From Roseateles depolymerans (GTDB lineage: Bacteria > Pseudomonadota > Gammaproteobacteria > Burkholderiales > Burkholderiaceae_C), in NCBI GenBank assembly GCA_003241055.1, contig QFOD01000011.1:99883-163882 (forward strand): a stretch of DNA of 64,000 nt, in the 5' to 3' direction. The notes under the pieces are model-generated. The model was not told the origin of the DNA. It saw nothing but the letters and a program-made list of their open reading frames with translations, and searched no databases. The translations under genes and the position numbers were made by a program. This document shows positions 7,063 to 16,600 of this stretch, one piece after another. The stretch's first letter is position 1, and the number at the start of each line of letters is the position of its first letter.

Positions 7063-8861
7063 TGGCGGCGCTTGCGACGCGTAAGTTTGATGTGGTGATC
7101 GTCGGGGCCGGTGGCTCCGGCATGCGGGCTTCCCTGCAACTGGCCCGCGCGGGCCTGAACGTGGCGGTGCTGTCCAAGGTCTTCCCGACCCGTTCGCATA
7201 CCGTGGCGGCGCAGGGCGGCATCGGGGCCTCGCTGGGCAACATGTCCGAGGACAACTGGCACTTCCACTTCTACGACACCGTGAAGGGGTCGGACTGGCT
7301 GGGTGACCAGGATGCCATCGAGTTCATGTGCCGCGAGGCGCCCAAGGTCGTGTACGAGCTCGAGCACTTCGGCATGCCCTTCGACCGCAATGCCGACGGC
7401 ACCATCTACCAGCGCCCCTTCGGCGGCCACACGGCCAACTACGGCGAGAAGCCGGTGCAGCGCGCCTGCGCCGCGGCTGACCGTACCGGCCACGCGCTGC
7501 TGCACACGCTGTATCAGCAGAACGTGAAGGCCCGCACCAACTTCTTCGTCGAGTGGATGGCGCTGGACCTAATCCGCGACGCCGAAGGCGACGTGGTGGG
7601 CGTGACCGCGCTGGAAATGGAAACCGGCGAGATCCACATCCTGCAGGCCAAGACGGTGCTGCTCGCGACCGGCGGCGCCGGTCGCATCTTTGCAGCCTCC
7701 ACCAACGCCTTCATCAACACCGGCGACGGTCTGGGCATGGCGGCGCGCGCCGGCATCCCGCTGCAGGACATGGAGTTCTGGCAGTTCCACCCGACCGGCG
7801 TGGCCGGCGCGGGCGTGCTGCTGACCGAGGGCTGCCGCGGCGAGGGCGCCATCCTGCGCAACGTCAACGGCGAGCGCTTCATGGAGCGCTACGCGCCCAC
7901 GCTGAAGGATCTGGCGCCGCGTGACTTCGTGTCCCGCTGCATGGACCAGGAGATCAAGGAAGGTCGCGGCTGCGGTCCCAACAAGGACTACGTCGTGCTG
8001 GACATGACCCACCTGGGCGCCGACACCATCGGCAAGCGCCTGCCTTCGGTGCTGGAGATTGGCCACAACTTCGCCAACGTCGACATCACCAAGGAACCGA
8101 TTCCCGTGGTGCCGACCATCCACTACCAGATGGGTGGTATCCCCACCAACATCCACGGCCAGGTCGCCGTGCCCAAGGGTGACAACGACCGCAGCCCCAT
8201 CCAGGGCCTGTATGCGGTGGGCGAATGCTCCTGCGTGTCGGTGCACGGCGCCAACCGCCTGGGTACCAACTCGCTGCTGGACCTGGTGGTGTTCGGCCGC
8301 GCGGCCGGCAACCACATCGTCGAGTCCCTCACGAAGGCGCCCAAGGAGCACAAGCCCCTGCCCAAGGATGCGGCCGACTTCACGCTGGCCCGCCTGGCCC
8401 GCCTGGACAACAGCACGTCCGGCGAATATGCGCAGGACGTGGCCAACGACCTGCGCGCCGTGATGCAGTCGCATGCCGGCGTGTTCCGCACCCAGGCCAT
8501 GATGGACGAGGGTGTGGTCAAGGTGGCCGAGGTCCGCGAGCGCGTCAAGAACATCACGCTCAAGGACAAGTCCAAGGTCTTCAACACCGCGCGTGTCGAG
8601 GCGCTGGAGGTCGACAACCTGATCGAGGCCGCGCAGGCCACGATGGTGTCGGCGGCCGCCCGCAAGGAATGCCGCGGCGCGCACACGGTCAACGACTACG
8701 AGCGTGGTGCCGACGACGCGGAGTTCCCGCTGGGCCGCAACGACAAGGAGTGGATGAAGCACACGCTGTGGGACAGCGCGACCAACAGCCTCTCCTACAA
8801 GCCGGTGAACCTCAAGCCGCTCACCGTCGACAGCGTCCCGCCCAAGGTCCGGACCTTCTGA
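7062..8861 (+). CDS. sdhA: Succinate dehydrogenase flavoprotein subunit
   Basis: 599 residues; oxidises succinate to fumarate. FAD-binding VIVGAGGSGMRASLQLA is at residues 13-29. VFPTRSHTVAAQGG carries the histidine (His46) that takes covalent FAD. Substrate-site segments include FHPTGVAGAGVLLTEGCRGEGAIL and HGANRLGTNSLLDLVVFGRAAG. The open frame extends 17 codons further upstream, but the ATG at 7062 gives the standard N-terminus and overlaps the sdhD stop. The C-terminal AEFPLGRNDKEWMKHTLW block is normal. SdhE, needed for flavin attachment, is encoded two genes downstream. Confidence 0.98.
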   Translation: MAALATRKFDVVIVGAGGSGMRASLQLARAGLNVAVLSKVFPTRSHTVAAQGGIGASLGNMSEDNWHFHFYDTVKGSDWLGDQDAIEFMCREAPKVVYELEHFGMPFDRNADGTIYQRPFGGHTANYGEKPVQRACAAADRTGHALLHTLYQQNVKARTNFFVEWMALDLIRDAEGDVVGVTALEMETGEIHILQAKTVLLATGGAGRIFAASTNAFINTGDGLGMAARAGIPLQDMEFWQFHPTGVAGAGVLLTEGCRGEGAILRNVNGERFMERYAPTLKDLAPRDFVSRCMDQEIKEGRGCGPNKDYVVLDMTHLGADTIGKRLPSVLEIGHNFANVDITKEPIPVVPTIHYQMGGIPTNIHGQVAVPKGDNDRSPIQGLYAVGECSCVSVHGANRLGTNSLLDLVVFGRAAGNHIVESLTKAPKEHKPLPKDAADFTLARLARLDNSTSGEYAQDVANDLRAVMQSHAGVFRTQAMMDEGVVKVAEVRERVKNITLKDKSKVFNTARVEALEVDNLIEAAQATMVSAAARKECRGAHTVNDYERGADDAEFPLGRNDKEWMKHTLWDSATNSLSYKPVNLKPLTVDSVPPKVRTF

Positions 8862-8883
8862 TCGGGGCCAGGAGTATCACGAC

Positions 8884-9588
8884 ATGACCAAGCGCACCTT
8901 CAAGATCTACCGCTACGACCCGGACAAGGACGCCAAGCCCTACATGCAGACCATCGAGCTCGAGCTCGACGGTCACGAGCGCATGCTGCTGGACGCCCTG
9001 CTGAAGCTCAAGGCGGTCGATCCCTCCATCGCGTTCCGCCGTTCCTGCCGCGAAGGCGTGTGCGGCTCGGACGCGATGAACATCAACGGCAAGAACGGTC
9101 TGGCCTGCCTGACCAACCTGCGCACGCTGCCGGACGTCATTGTGCTGAAGCCGCTGCCGGGCCTGCCGGTGATCCGCGACCTGATCGTGGACATGACGCA
9201 GTTCTTCAAGCAGTACAACTCGATCAAGCCCTACCTGATCAACGACACGCTGCCGCCCGAGAAGGAGCGCCTGCAGTCGCCGGAGGAGCGCGAGGAGCTG
9301 AACGGCCTGTACGAGTGCATCCTGTGCGCGAGTTGCTCCACGAGCTGCCCGAGCTTCTGGTGGAACCCCGACAAGTTCGTCGGCCCGGCCGGTCTGCTGC
9401 AGGCCTACCGGTTCATCGCCGACAGCCGCGACGAAGGCACGGCCGAGCGCCTGGACAACCTCGAGGATCCGTACCGCCTGTTCCGCTGCCACACGATCAT
9501 GAACTGCGTGGATGTCTGCCCCAAGGGGCTGAACCCCACGAAGGCGATCGGCAAGATCAAGGAACTGATGGTTCGCCGGGCGGTCTGA
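8884..9588 (+). CDS. sdhB: Succinate dehydrogenase iron-sulfur subunit
   Basis: 234 residues carrying three Fe-S clusters. The 2Fe-2S cysteines are in RRSCREGVCGSDAMNINGKN and the following LAC. The 4Fe-4S group is ECILCASCSTSCPSFWW, and the 3Fe-4S region is CHTIMNCVDVCPKGLNPTKA. It passes electrons from SdhA FAD to the quinone site of SdhCD. The gene starts 22 bases after sdhA and its stop overlaps the sdhE start. Confidence 0.98.
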   Translation: MTKRTFKIYRYDPDKDAKPYMQTIELELDGHERMLLDALLKLKAVDPSIAFRRSCREGVCGSDAMNINGKNGLACLTNLRTLPDVIVLKPLPGLPVIRDLIVDMTQFFKQYNSIKPYLINDTLPPEKERLQSPEEREELNGLYECILCASCSTSCPSFWWNPDKFVGPAGLLQAYRFIADSRDEGTAERLDNLEDPYRLFRCHTIMNCVDVCPKGLNPTKAIGKIKELMVRRAV

Positions 9589-9866
9589 TGACGGGATCTG
9601 CCTCTTCCGACCTGATCGACGAGCGGGCGCTGTCCAAGCTGCGCTGGCGCTGCCGTCGGGGGTTGCTGGAGAACGACCTCTTCATCGAACGCTTCTTTAC
9701 CCGCCACGAGCCGACGGGCATCAGCGTCGTGCAAGCCGAAGGGCTGACGATGCTGATGGACCTGTCCGACAACGACCTTTTGGACCTGCTGCTGCGCCGC
9801 AAGGAGCCCAGTGGTGAAATCGACACCTTCGCGGTGCGCGAGGTCCTGAGCCAGTTGCGTACCTGA
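9588..9866 (+). CDS. sdhE: FAD assembly factor SdhE (DUF339)
   Basis: 92 residues. The family hallmark RGLLENDLFIERF (RGxxE motif) follows LRWRCRR, which is needed for covalent flavinylation of SdhA. The start overlaps the sdhB stop by one base (TGATG), placing it in the sdh operon as in many Burkholderiales. A slightly long N-terminus (MTGSASSDLIDERALSK) is the only variation. Confidence 0.93.
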   Translation: MTGSASSDLIDERALSKLRWRCRRGLLENDLFIERFFTRHEPTGISVVQAEGLTMLMDLSDNDLLDLLLRRKEPSGEIDTFAVREVLSQLRT

Positions 9867-9893
9867 ATCGAATCTCTGTAAAAGGACTTCACC

Positions 9894-11204
9894 ATGAACC
9901 CGTCTGACGTGAAAGCCACCCTGTCGTTCTCGGACGGCAGCCCCTCGATGGACCTGCCCATCTACAAGGGCAGCATCGGCCCGGATGTCATCGACATCCG
10001 CAAGCTGTACGGCCAGACTGGCAAGTTCACCTATGACCCGGGCTTCCTGAGCACGGCGTCCTGCAACTCGACCATCACCTACATCGATGGCGACAAGGGC
10101 GAGCTGCTGTATCGCGGCTACCCGATCGAGCAGCTGGCGGTGAACTGCGACTACCTCGAGACCTGCTACCTGCTGCTGTACGGAGAGCTGCCGAACGAGA
10201 CGCAGAAGGCTGATTTCGAATACAAGGTCATGCACCACACGATGGTGAATGACCAGATGCAGTTCTTCCTGCGTGGTTTCCGCCGTGATGCCCACCCGAT
10301 GGCCGTGATGACGGGTCTCGTCGGCGCGCTGTCGGCCTTCTATCACGACAGCACGGACATCAATAACCCCGAGCACCGCGAGATCGCGGCGATCCGCCTG
10401 ATCGCCAAGATGCCCACGCTGGTGTCGATGGCCTACAAGTACACGATCGGCCAGCCCTACATCTACCCGAAGAACGATCTCTCGTACGCCGGCAACTTCA
10501 TGCGCATGATGTTTGCCACGCCCTGCGAGGAGTACAAGCCCAACGACGTGCTGGTGCGCGCGATGGACCGCATTTTCACGCTGCACGCCGACCACGAGCA
10601 GAACGCGTCCACGTCCACCGTGCGTCTGTGCGGCTCGTCGGGCACCAACCCGTTCGCGGCCATTGCCGCTGGCGTGGCCTGCCTGTGGGGCCCGGCGCAC
10701 GGTGGCGCCAACGAGGCCTGCCTGAACATGCTGGGCGATATCCAGAAGCAGGGCGGCGTGGCCCGCATCGGCGACTTCATCAGCAAGGTCAAGGACAAGA
10801 ACTCCGGCGTCAAGCTGATGGGCTTCGGTCACCGGGTCTACAAGAACTACGACCCGCGTGCCAAGCTGATGCGCGAGACCTGCCACGAGGTGCTGAACGA
10901 GCTGGGCCTGCAGAACGACCCGCTGTTCGAGCTGGCGATGAAGCTGGAGCAGATCGCGCTGGAAGACGAGTATTTCGTCGCCCGCAAGCTCTACCCGAAC
11001 GTCGACTTCTACTCGGGCATCGTGCAGCGCGCCATCGGCATCCCGGTGCCGCTGTTCACCGCCATCTTCGCGCTGGCCCGCACGGTCGGCTGGATCGCCC
11101 AGCTCAACGAGATGATCGGCGACCCCGAGTACAAGATCGGCCGTCCGCGTCAGCTGTTCGTGGGTGCCACGCAGCGCGACGTGAAGCCCATCGGCCAACG
11201 CTGA
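9894..11204 (+). CDS. gltA: Citrate synthase (type II, hexameric class)
   Basis: 436 residues; condenses acetyl-CoA with oxaloacetate. Catalytic segments: CGSSGTNPFAAIAAGVACLWGPAHGGANEA (first His), MGFGHRVYKNYDPRAKLM (second His and substrate Arg) and ARKLYPNVDFYSGIV (catalytic Asp). The N-terminal small domain and CSTITYIDGDKGELLYRGYPIEQLA are typical of the Gram-negative NADH-sensitive type II enzyme. AAAGGA precedes the ATG. It closes the sdh-gltA block and has a terminator about 60 bases downstream. Confidence 0.98.
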   Translation: MNPSDVKATLSFSDGSPSMDLPIYKGSIGPDVIDIRKLYGQTGKFTYDPGFLSTASCNSTITYIDGDKGELLYRGYPIEQLAVNCDYLETCYLLLYGELPNETQKADFEYKVMHHTMVNDQMQFFLRGFRRDAHPMAVMTGLVGALSAFYHDSTDINNPEHREIAAIRLIAKMPTLVSMAYKYTIGQPYIYPKNDLSYAGNFMRMMFATPCEEYKPNDVLVRAMDRIFTLHADHEQNASTSTVRLCGSSGTNPFAAIAAGVACLWGPAHGGANEACLNMLGDIQKQGGVARIGDFISKVKDKNSGVKLMGFGHRVYKNYDPRAKLMRETCHEVLNELGLQNDPLFELAMKLEQIALEDEYFVARKLYPNVDFYSGIVQRAIGIPVPLFTAIFALARTVGWIAQLNEMIGDPEYKIGRPRQLFVGATQRDVKPIGQR

Positions 11205-11260
11205 TCGTCGGCCCTGACCGGTGCGGGTGGCGCAAGCCCTGGCACCGGTCGCACACTGAG

Positions 11261-11290
11261 GCCCTCGGCATGTCCGGGGGCTTGTCTTTT
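11261..11290 (+). terminator. Rho-independent terminator after gltA
   Basis: GCCCTCGG (11261-11268), loop CATGT, CCGGGGGC (11274-11281) with one G-T pair, followed by TTGTCTTTT. A second, longer inverted repeat (GACCGGTGC / GCACCGGTC, 11216-11224 with 11242-11250) lies just upstream without a T-run. The structure ends only 10 bases before the next start codon. Confidence 0.7.
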
Positions 11291-11300
11291 GGGGGTCCGC

Positions 11301-12233
11301 ATGGAATCCGGTCCTGAGATCCTGGTGCTCGGCAGCGTCAACCGCGACCTGATCGTGCACGCGCCGCGGCTGCCGCTGCCGGGTGAGACGCTGCGTGGAC
11401 AGCGCTTCGGCTCCTGCCTGGGCGGCAAGGGCGCCAACCAGGCTGTGGCGGCGGCGCGGCTGGGCGCGCGCGTGGCGCTCGCCGCCCGCGTGGGGCAGCG
11501 TGAAGAGGGCGCCGCGCTGGTGGCCCAATTGCAGCGCGAAGGCGTGGATGTGTCGGCGATTGCGCACCCTGAGGACGAGACGCCCGGTGTGGCCCTGATC
11601 GTCGTCGGCGCCGCCGATGCGGAGAATCAGATCGTCACCGTGGCCGGCTCCAACGGCGTGCTGCCGCTGCAGCAGGTCGATGCGCTGAGGCTGGACGGCC
11701 TGCGCTGGCTGGTGGCGCAGCAGGAACTGCCGCTGGCCAGCGTGGCGAGGGCCTTCGAGCGCGCGCGCGCGGCCGGCGTGAGGACGCTGCTCAATGCGGC
11801 CCCGTTCCGTGCCGGCAGCGAGGCCCTGCTGCCGCTGTGTGACCTGCTGGTGGTCAACGCCCTGGAGGCGCAGGCCCTGGTGCTGGAGACGTCTGCACGG
11901 ACACGCGGTGAAGCCTCGCCGGAAGAGCTGGCCCAGGCGCTGCGCGCGCAGGGCCCGCAGGCCGTGCTGGTGTCGCTGGGCGCCGAGGGCCTGTGCTGGG
12001 TGGATGCCGATGGCGCGCGCCGCCAGCCCTGCCGCAAGGTGCAGGCGGTGGACACGGTGGGCGCCGGCGATACGCTCGTGGGCGCGCTGGTGACGGCGCT
12101 GTCCGAGGGTCAGCCAGTGGACGCCGCGCTGGCCTTTGCCCAGGCGGCGGCCGCGCTGGCCGTGTCGCGCGCCGGCGTGCAGGATGCAATGCCGCGCCGT
12201 GAAGAAGTCGATCAATTGCTGTCGCAAGACTGA
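11301..12233 (+). CDS. Ribokinase-family (PfkB) carbohydrate kinase
   Basis: 310 residues of the PfkB/ribokinase fold. GSVNRDLIVHAPRLPLPGETLRGQRFGSCLGGKGANQAVAAARLGA (residues about 10-55) holds the ribokinase substrate motif GGKGANQA, and DTVGAGDTLVGALV near residue 252 is the ATP/anion-hole motif with the catalytic Asp. Ribose is the most likely sugar, but no ribose transporter or LacI regulator is adjacent, so the substrate is not certain. ATG at 11301 sits just behind the gltA terminator, with the G-run after the T tract as the only Shine-Dalgarno-like element. Confidence 0.85.
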   Translation: MESGPEILVLGSVNRDLIVHAPRLPLPGETLRGQRFGSCLGGKGANQAVAAARLGARVALAARVGQREEGAALVAQLQREGVDVSAIAHPEDETPGVALIVVGAADAENQIVTVAGSNGVLPLQQVDALRLDGLRWLVAQQELPLASVARAFERARAAGVRTLLNAAPFRAGSEALLPLCDLLVVNALEAQALVLETSARTRGEASPEELAQALRAQGPQAVLVSLGAEGLCWVDADGARRQPCRKVQAVDTVGAGDTLVGALVTALSEGQPVDAALAFAQAAAALAVSRAGVQDAMPRREEVDQLLSQD

Positions 12234-12249
12234 ACCCTAGGAGAACGAG

Positions 12250-13560
12250 ATGTCCCAGACCCTGCTGCTGCCGCGCTGGCTGCTGACCATGAAGCCCGGC
12301 GAGCCGGTGCTGGATCGCCACGCGCTGCTGATCGACGGCGAGCGGATTGCGGCCGTCGGCCCGCGCGAGGCGCTGATCGCCCAGTATCCGCAGGCGGCTC
12401 GCGTGGAACTGCCCGAGCAGATCCTGATTCCCGGCCTGATCAATGCCCACGCCCACTCGGCGATGACGCTGCTGCGTGGCGTGGCCGACGACGTGCCGCT
12501 GATGGACTGGCTGCAGAACCACATCTGGCCGCTGGAGAAGAAGTGGGTCAGCGAGGAGTGGGTGTATCTCGGCTCCAAACTGGCGGCTGCCGAAGGCCTG
12601 CGCAGCGGCACCACCTACATCAACGACATGTACTTCTTCCCGACCGCCATGGCGCGCGCCGCCATCGACTCGGGCGTGCGTGCCGCCGTGTCGATGAACG
12701 TCATCGACTTCCCCACCGGCTACGCCTCGGGCCCGGACGACTACATCGCCAAGGGCGTGGCCGCCTACGAGCAGTTCAAGGGCGAGAAGCTGCTGGACTG
12801 GACCAGCGCGCCGCACGCGCCCTACACGGTGTCGGACGAGACCTTCATCAAGCTGCGCGACCTGGCCGAGAAGCTGGACATCCAGATGCACTGCCACATC
12901 CACGAGACGGCGGGCGAGGTGGCCGACGGCGTCAAGCAGTACGGCGTGCGCCCGATCGAGCGGCTGGACAAGCTGGGCCTGTTCAGCGAGCGCATGATCG
13001 CCGTGCACATGGTGCATCTGAACGAGGAAGAGATCGCGCTGATGGCGAAGAAGGGCGTGCACCTGGTGCACAACCCCAACTCCAACCTCAAGCTGGCCTC
13101 GGGCGTGATGCCCTTGAAGGCGCTGGAAGCGGCAGGCGTCAACACCATCCTCGGCACCGACGGTGCGGCGTCCAACAACCGCCTCGACATGTTCGGCGAG
13201 ATCCGTTCGGCCGCGCTGCTGGCCAAGGGCATCACCGGTGACCCGACCGTGGCTTCGGCCCGCACGGCGCTGGAGATGGCCACCATCCGCGCGGCCAAGG
13301 CCATGGGCCGGGGTGATGACCTGGGCTCGCTGGAGGTGGGCAAGCTGGCCGACTGTGTGGCCGTGTCGCTGGACAGCATCGAATGCCAGCCGGTCTACAA
13401 CGCGGCGGCTCAGCTGGTCTACGTGGCCGGCCGCGAGCAGGTCAGCAATGTGTGGATCGGTGGACGCCAGGTGCTGCGCGAGCGTCAGCCCGTGGCCATC
13501 GACGTGCCGGCCCTGATGGCCGAGGTGCGCGACGTCGTGGGGCGCATGCAGGCGTCCTGA
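12250..13560 (+). CDS. mtaD: TRZ/ATZ-family amidohydrolase, probable 5-methylthioadenosine/S-adenosylhomocysteine deaminase
   Basis: 436 residues. Metal-site motifs of the amidohydrolase superfamily are present: PGLINAHAHSAMTLLRG (HxH), HCHIHETAGE, HMVHLNEEE and LGTDGAASNNRLDM (the last Asp). Those segments and the length match MtaD-type deaminases that convert MTA or SAH to their inosine forms. In other betaproteobacteria such a gene often lies next to ubiG; here it follows a ribokinase-family gene by 16 bases with AGGAGAACGAG as its Shine-Dalgarno, so the two may form a nucleoside/ribose salvage pair. Substrate choice within the family cannot be fixed by eye. Confidence 0.82.
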   Translation: MSQTLLLPRWLLTMKPGEPVLDRHALLIDGERIAAVGPREALIAQYPQAARVELPEQILIPGLINAHAHSAMTLLRGVADDVPLMDWLQNHIWPLEKKWVSEEWVYLGSKLAAAEGLRSGTTYINDMYFFPTAMARAAIDSGVRAAVSMNVIDFPTGYASGPDDYIAKGVAAYEQFKGEKLLDWTSAPHAPYTVSDETFIKLRDLAEKLDIQMHCHIHETAGEVADGVKQYGVRPIERLDKLGLFSERMIAVHMVHLNEEEIALMAKKGVHLVHNPNSNLKLASGVMPLKALEAAGVNTILGTDGAASNNRLDMFGEIRSAALLAKGITGDPTVASARTALEMATIRAAKAMGRGDDLGSLEVGKLADCVAVSLDSIECQPVYNAAAQLVYVAGREQVSNVWIGGRQVLRERQPVAIDVPALMAEVRDVVGRMQAS

Positions 13561-13591
13561 GTGGGTGCGCAGGGGCCGCGATGGGCGGTCC

Positions 13592-13607
13592 GTGCATGGG
13601 TGCATGG
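13592..13607 (+). repeat. Tandem 8-mer repeat GTGCATGG x2
   Basis: GTGCATGG occurs twice head-to-tail in the 109-base gap between mtaD and purL. The inverted repeat and -10-like box lie just downstream. It could be a binding site or chance. Confidence 0.4.
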
Positions 13608-13613
13608 GGCCGG

Positions 13614-13636
13614 GGAGGGCGTTGCCCTCCTAGAAT
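13614..13636 (+). promoter_or_regulatory. Inverted repeat followed by TAGAAT, possible purL promoter/operator
   Basis: GGAGGGC (13614-13620), loop GTT, GCCCTCC (13624-13630) is a perfect 7-base stem, directly followed by TAGAAT (13631-13636), a good -10 box. The -35 region then falls inside or beside the hairpin with no TTGACA match. It may be a regulated promoter or a terminator for mtaD; no T-run follows the stem at once. Confidence 0.35.
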
Positions 13637-13669
13637 GCTGGTTTTCCCCTGGCAGCTGATGCGAGCGGC

Positions 13670-16600
13670 GTGAGCCGCCCGAACCCCATGACCCGCACCC
13701 TGCACCTGCAATGTTTCGAGGGCGGCAATGCCCTGTCCGCCTTCCGCGCCCAGGCCCTGCTGGGCCGCCTGCAACAGGTCAATGACCGCATCCAGGCCGT
13801 CAGCGCCCGCGCCGTGCATTGGGTCTGGACGGACGAGGCCATGGCCGAGGCCGACAAGCCGCGCTTTGCCGCGCTGCTGAACTACGGTGAGCCGGCCCCG
13901 CAGGACGTCGGTGGCGATCTGGTCGTGGTGACGCCGCGCTTCGGCACCGTCAGCCCCTGGGCCTCCAAGGCCACCGACATTGCGCGCAACTGCGGCCTGC
14001 AGCTGCGCCGTGTGGAGCGCGTGGTGGAGTACCGCATCGCGCTCAAGCCCGGCCTGCTGGGCGGGGCCAAGCATCTGAGCGAGGCCGAGCTGCAGGCCTG
14101 CGCGGCCGAGCTGCACGACCGCATGACCGAGTCCGCCTGCTTCTCGCGCGAGGCCACGGCCCATCTGTTCGACGAACGCACCGCCGAGCCGCTGGCCCAT
14201 GTGGACGTGCTGGGCCAGGGCCGCGCGGCGCTGGAGAAGGCCAACGTCGAGTTCGGCCTGGCACTGTCGGGCGACGAGATCGACTACCTGGAAACCAACT
14301 TCAAGAAGCTGGGTCGCAACCCCAGCGACGTGGAGCTGATGATGTTCGCGCAGGCCAACAGCGAGCACTGCCGGCACAAGATCTTCAACGCCAACTTCAC
14401 GGTGGATGGCCAGGCCCAGCCGCTGAGCCTGTTCGGCATGATCCGCAACACCGAGAAGCTGAACCCTCAACACACGGTGATCGCCTACTCGGACAACGCC
14501 GCCGTGATGGAGGGCCACCTGATCGAGCGCTGGCAGCCCGCGCCCCAGGCCGGCGCGGCCTATGCGGCCCGCGCCGAGCAGGCCCAGGTGTTGATGAAGG
14601 TGGAAACGCACAACCACCCCACGGCCATTTCCCCGCACCCGGGCGCATCCACCGGCGCCGGCGGCGAGATCCGTGACGAGGGCGCGACCGGCCGCGGCTC
14701 CAAGCCCAAGGCCGGCCTGACCGGCTTCTCGGTGTCCAACCTGCACCTGCCGGGCCTGGCCGAGCCCTGGGAGCGTGACCCGGTGGGCAAGCCGGCCCAT
14801 ATCGCCAGCGCGCTGCAGATCATGATCGACGGCCCGCTGGGCGGCGCCGCGTTCAACAACGAGTTTGGCCGGCCCAACCTGGCGGGCTACTTCCGCGTCT
14901 ACGAGCAGACCGTGGACGGCGTGCGCCGCGGCTATCACAAGCCCATCATGATCGCGGGCGGCCTGGGGCAGATTCGCGCCGACCTGACCCGGAAGATCGA
15001 ATTCCCCGCCGGCACGCTGCTGGTGCAGCTGGGCGGCCCGGGCATGCGCATCGGCATGGGCGGCGGTGCGGCCTCGTCGATGGCGGCGGGCACCAACACG
15101 GCCGACCTGGACTTCGACTCCGTGCAGCGCGGCAACCCCGAGATCGAGCGCCGCGTGCAGGAGGTCATCAATCACTGCTGGGGCCTGGCCGAGGCCAATC
15201 CCATCCTGGCCATTCACGACGTGGGCGCGGGCGGCATCTCCAATGCCTTCCCCGAGCTGGTGAACGACGCCGGCCGTGGCGCGCGCTTCGACCTGCGCAA
15301 GGTGCCGCTGGAGGAGTCAGGTCTTGCGCCCAAGGAGATCTGGTGCAACGAGAGCCAGGAGCGCTATGTGCTGGCCATCGCGCCCGAGAGCCTGGCGCAG
15401 TTCCAGGCGCTGTGCGAGCGCGAGCGCTGCCCGTTTGCGGTGGTGGGCGTCACCACGGCCGAGCGCGAGCTGGTGCTGGAGGACGGCGAGGGCGGCGAGC
15501 GCCCCATCGACATGCCCATGGACGTGCTGCTGGGCAAGCCGCCCAAGATGCATCGCGACGTGGCGCGCGTGGCCCGCAGCGGCGGCACGCTGGACCTGAG
15601 CAGCGTGACGCTGGAGCAGGCCGCGCTGGACGTGCTGCGCCACCCGACCGTGGCCAGCAAGCGCTTCCTGATCACCATCGGCGACCGCACCGTGGGCGGC
15701 CTGAACCATCGCGACCAGATGATTGGCCCCTGGCAGGTGCCGGTGGCGGACTGCGCCGTCACGCTGGCCGACTTCAAGGGCTTTGCCGGCGAGGCAATGA
15801 GCATGGGCGAGCGCACGCCGCTGGCGGCCGTGAACGCGCCGGCCTCGGGCCGCATGGCGGTGGCCGAGGCCATCACCAACCTGCTGGCCGCACCCATCGA
15901 GCTCGCCCGCGTGAAGCTCAGCGCCAACTGGATGGCCGCCTGCGGTGAGGCGGGCGAAGACGCGGCGCTGTTCGATACGGTCAAGGCCGTGGGCATGGAG
16001 CTGTGCCCGGCGCTGGGCGTCTCCATCCCGGTGGGCAAGGATTCGCTGTCCATGCGCACCAAGTGGGAGCAGGACGGCGAAGCTCGGCAGGTTACCGCGC
16101 CGGTGTCGCTGATCGTCAGCGCCTTTGCCAGCATTGCCGATGTGCGCGGCACGCTGACGCCGCAATTGCAGCGCGAAGACTCGGCCCTGATCCTCGTGGA
16201 CCTGGGCCAGGGCCGCCACCGCATGGGCGGCTCCATCCTGGCGCAGACGCTGGACCAGTTCGGCGCCGAGGTGCCCGATCTGGACGACCCGCAGCTGCTG
16301 GTGTCGCTGGTCAATGCCATCAACGAGCTGCGCGGCCAGGGCCGCCTGCTGGCCTATCACGACCGCTCCGATGGCGGCCTGTGGGCGGCGGCCTGCGAGA
16401 TGGCCTTTGCCGGCCAGCAGGGCCTCAGCCTGAACGTGGACATGCTGATCACCGAGGGTGACGGCATCAGCGACAGCCGTGCCGACCACGGCGACTCCAA
16501 GAACTGGGCTGCCCAGGTGGGCGCACGCCGCGAGGAGCTGACGCTCAAGGCACTGTTCGCCGAGGAGCTGGGCGCGCTGATCCAGGTGCGCGCGGCCGAT

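Noticed and set aside
9405..12227. Long antisense open frame (about 940 codons) opposite gltA, sdhE and the ribokinase-like gene
   Set aside because: Arg/His/Gln/Gly-rich translation with no family pattern; a by-product of high third-position GC in the real plus-strand genes.
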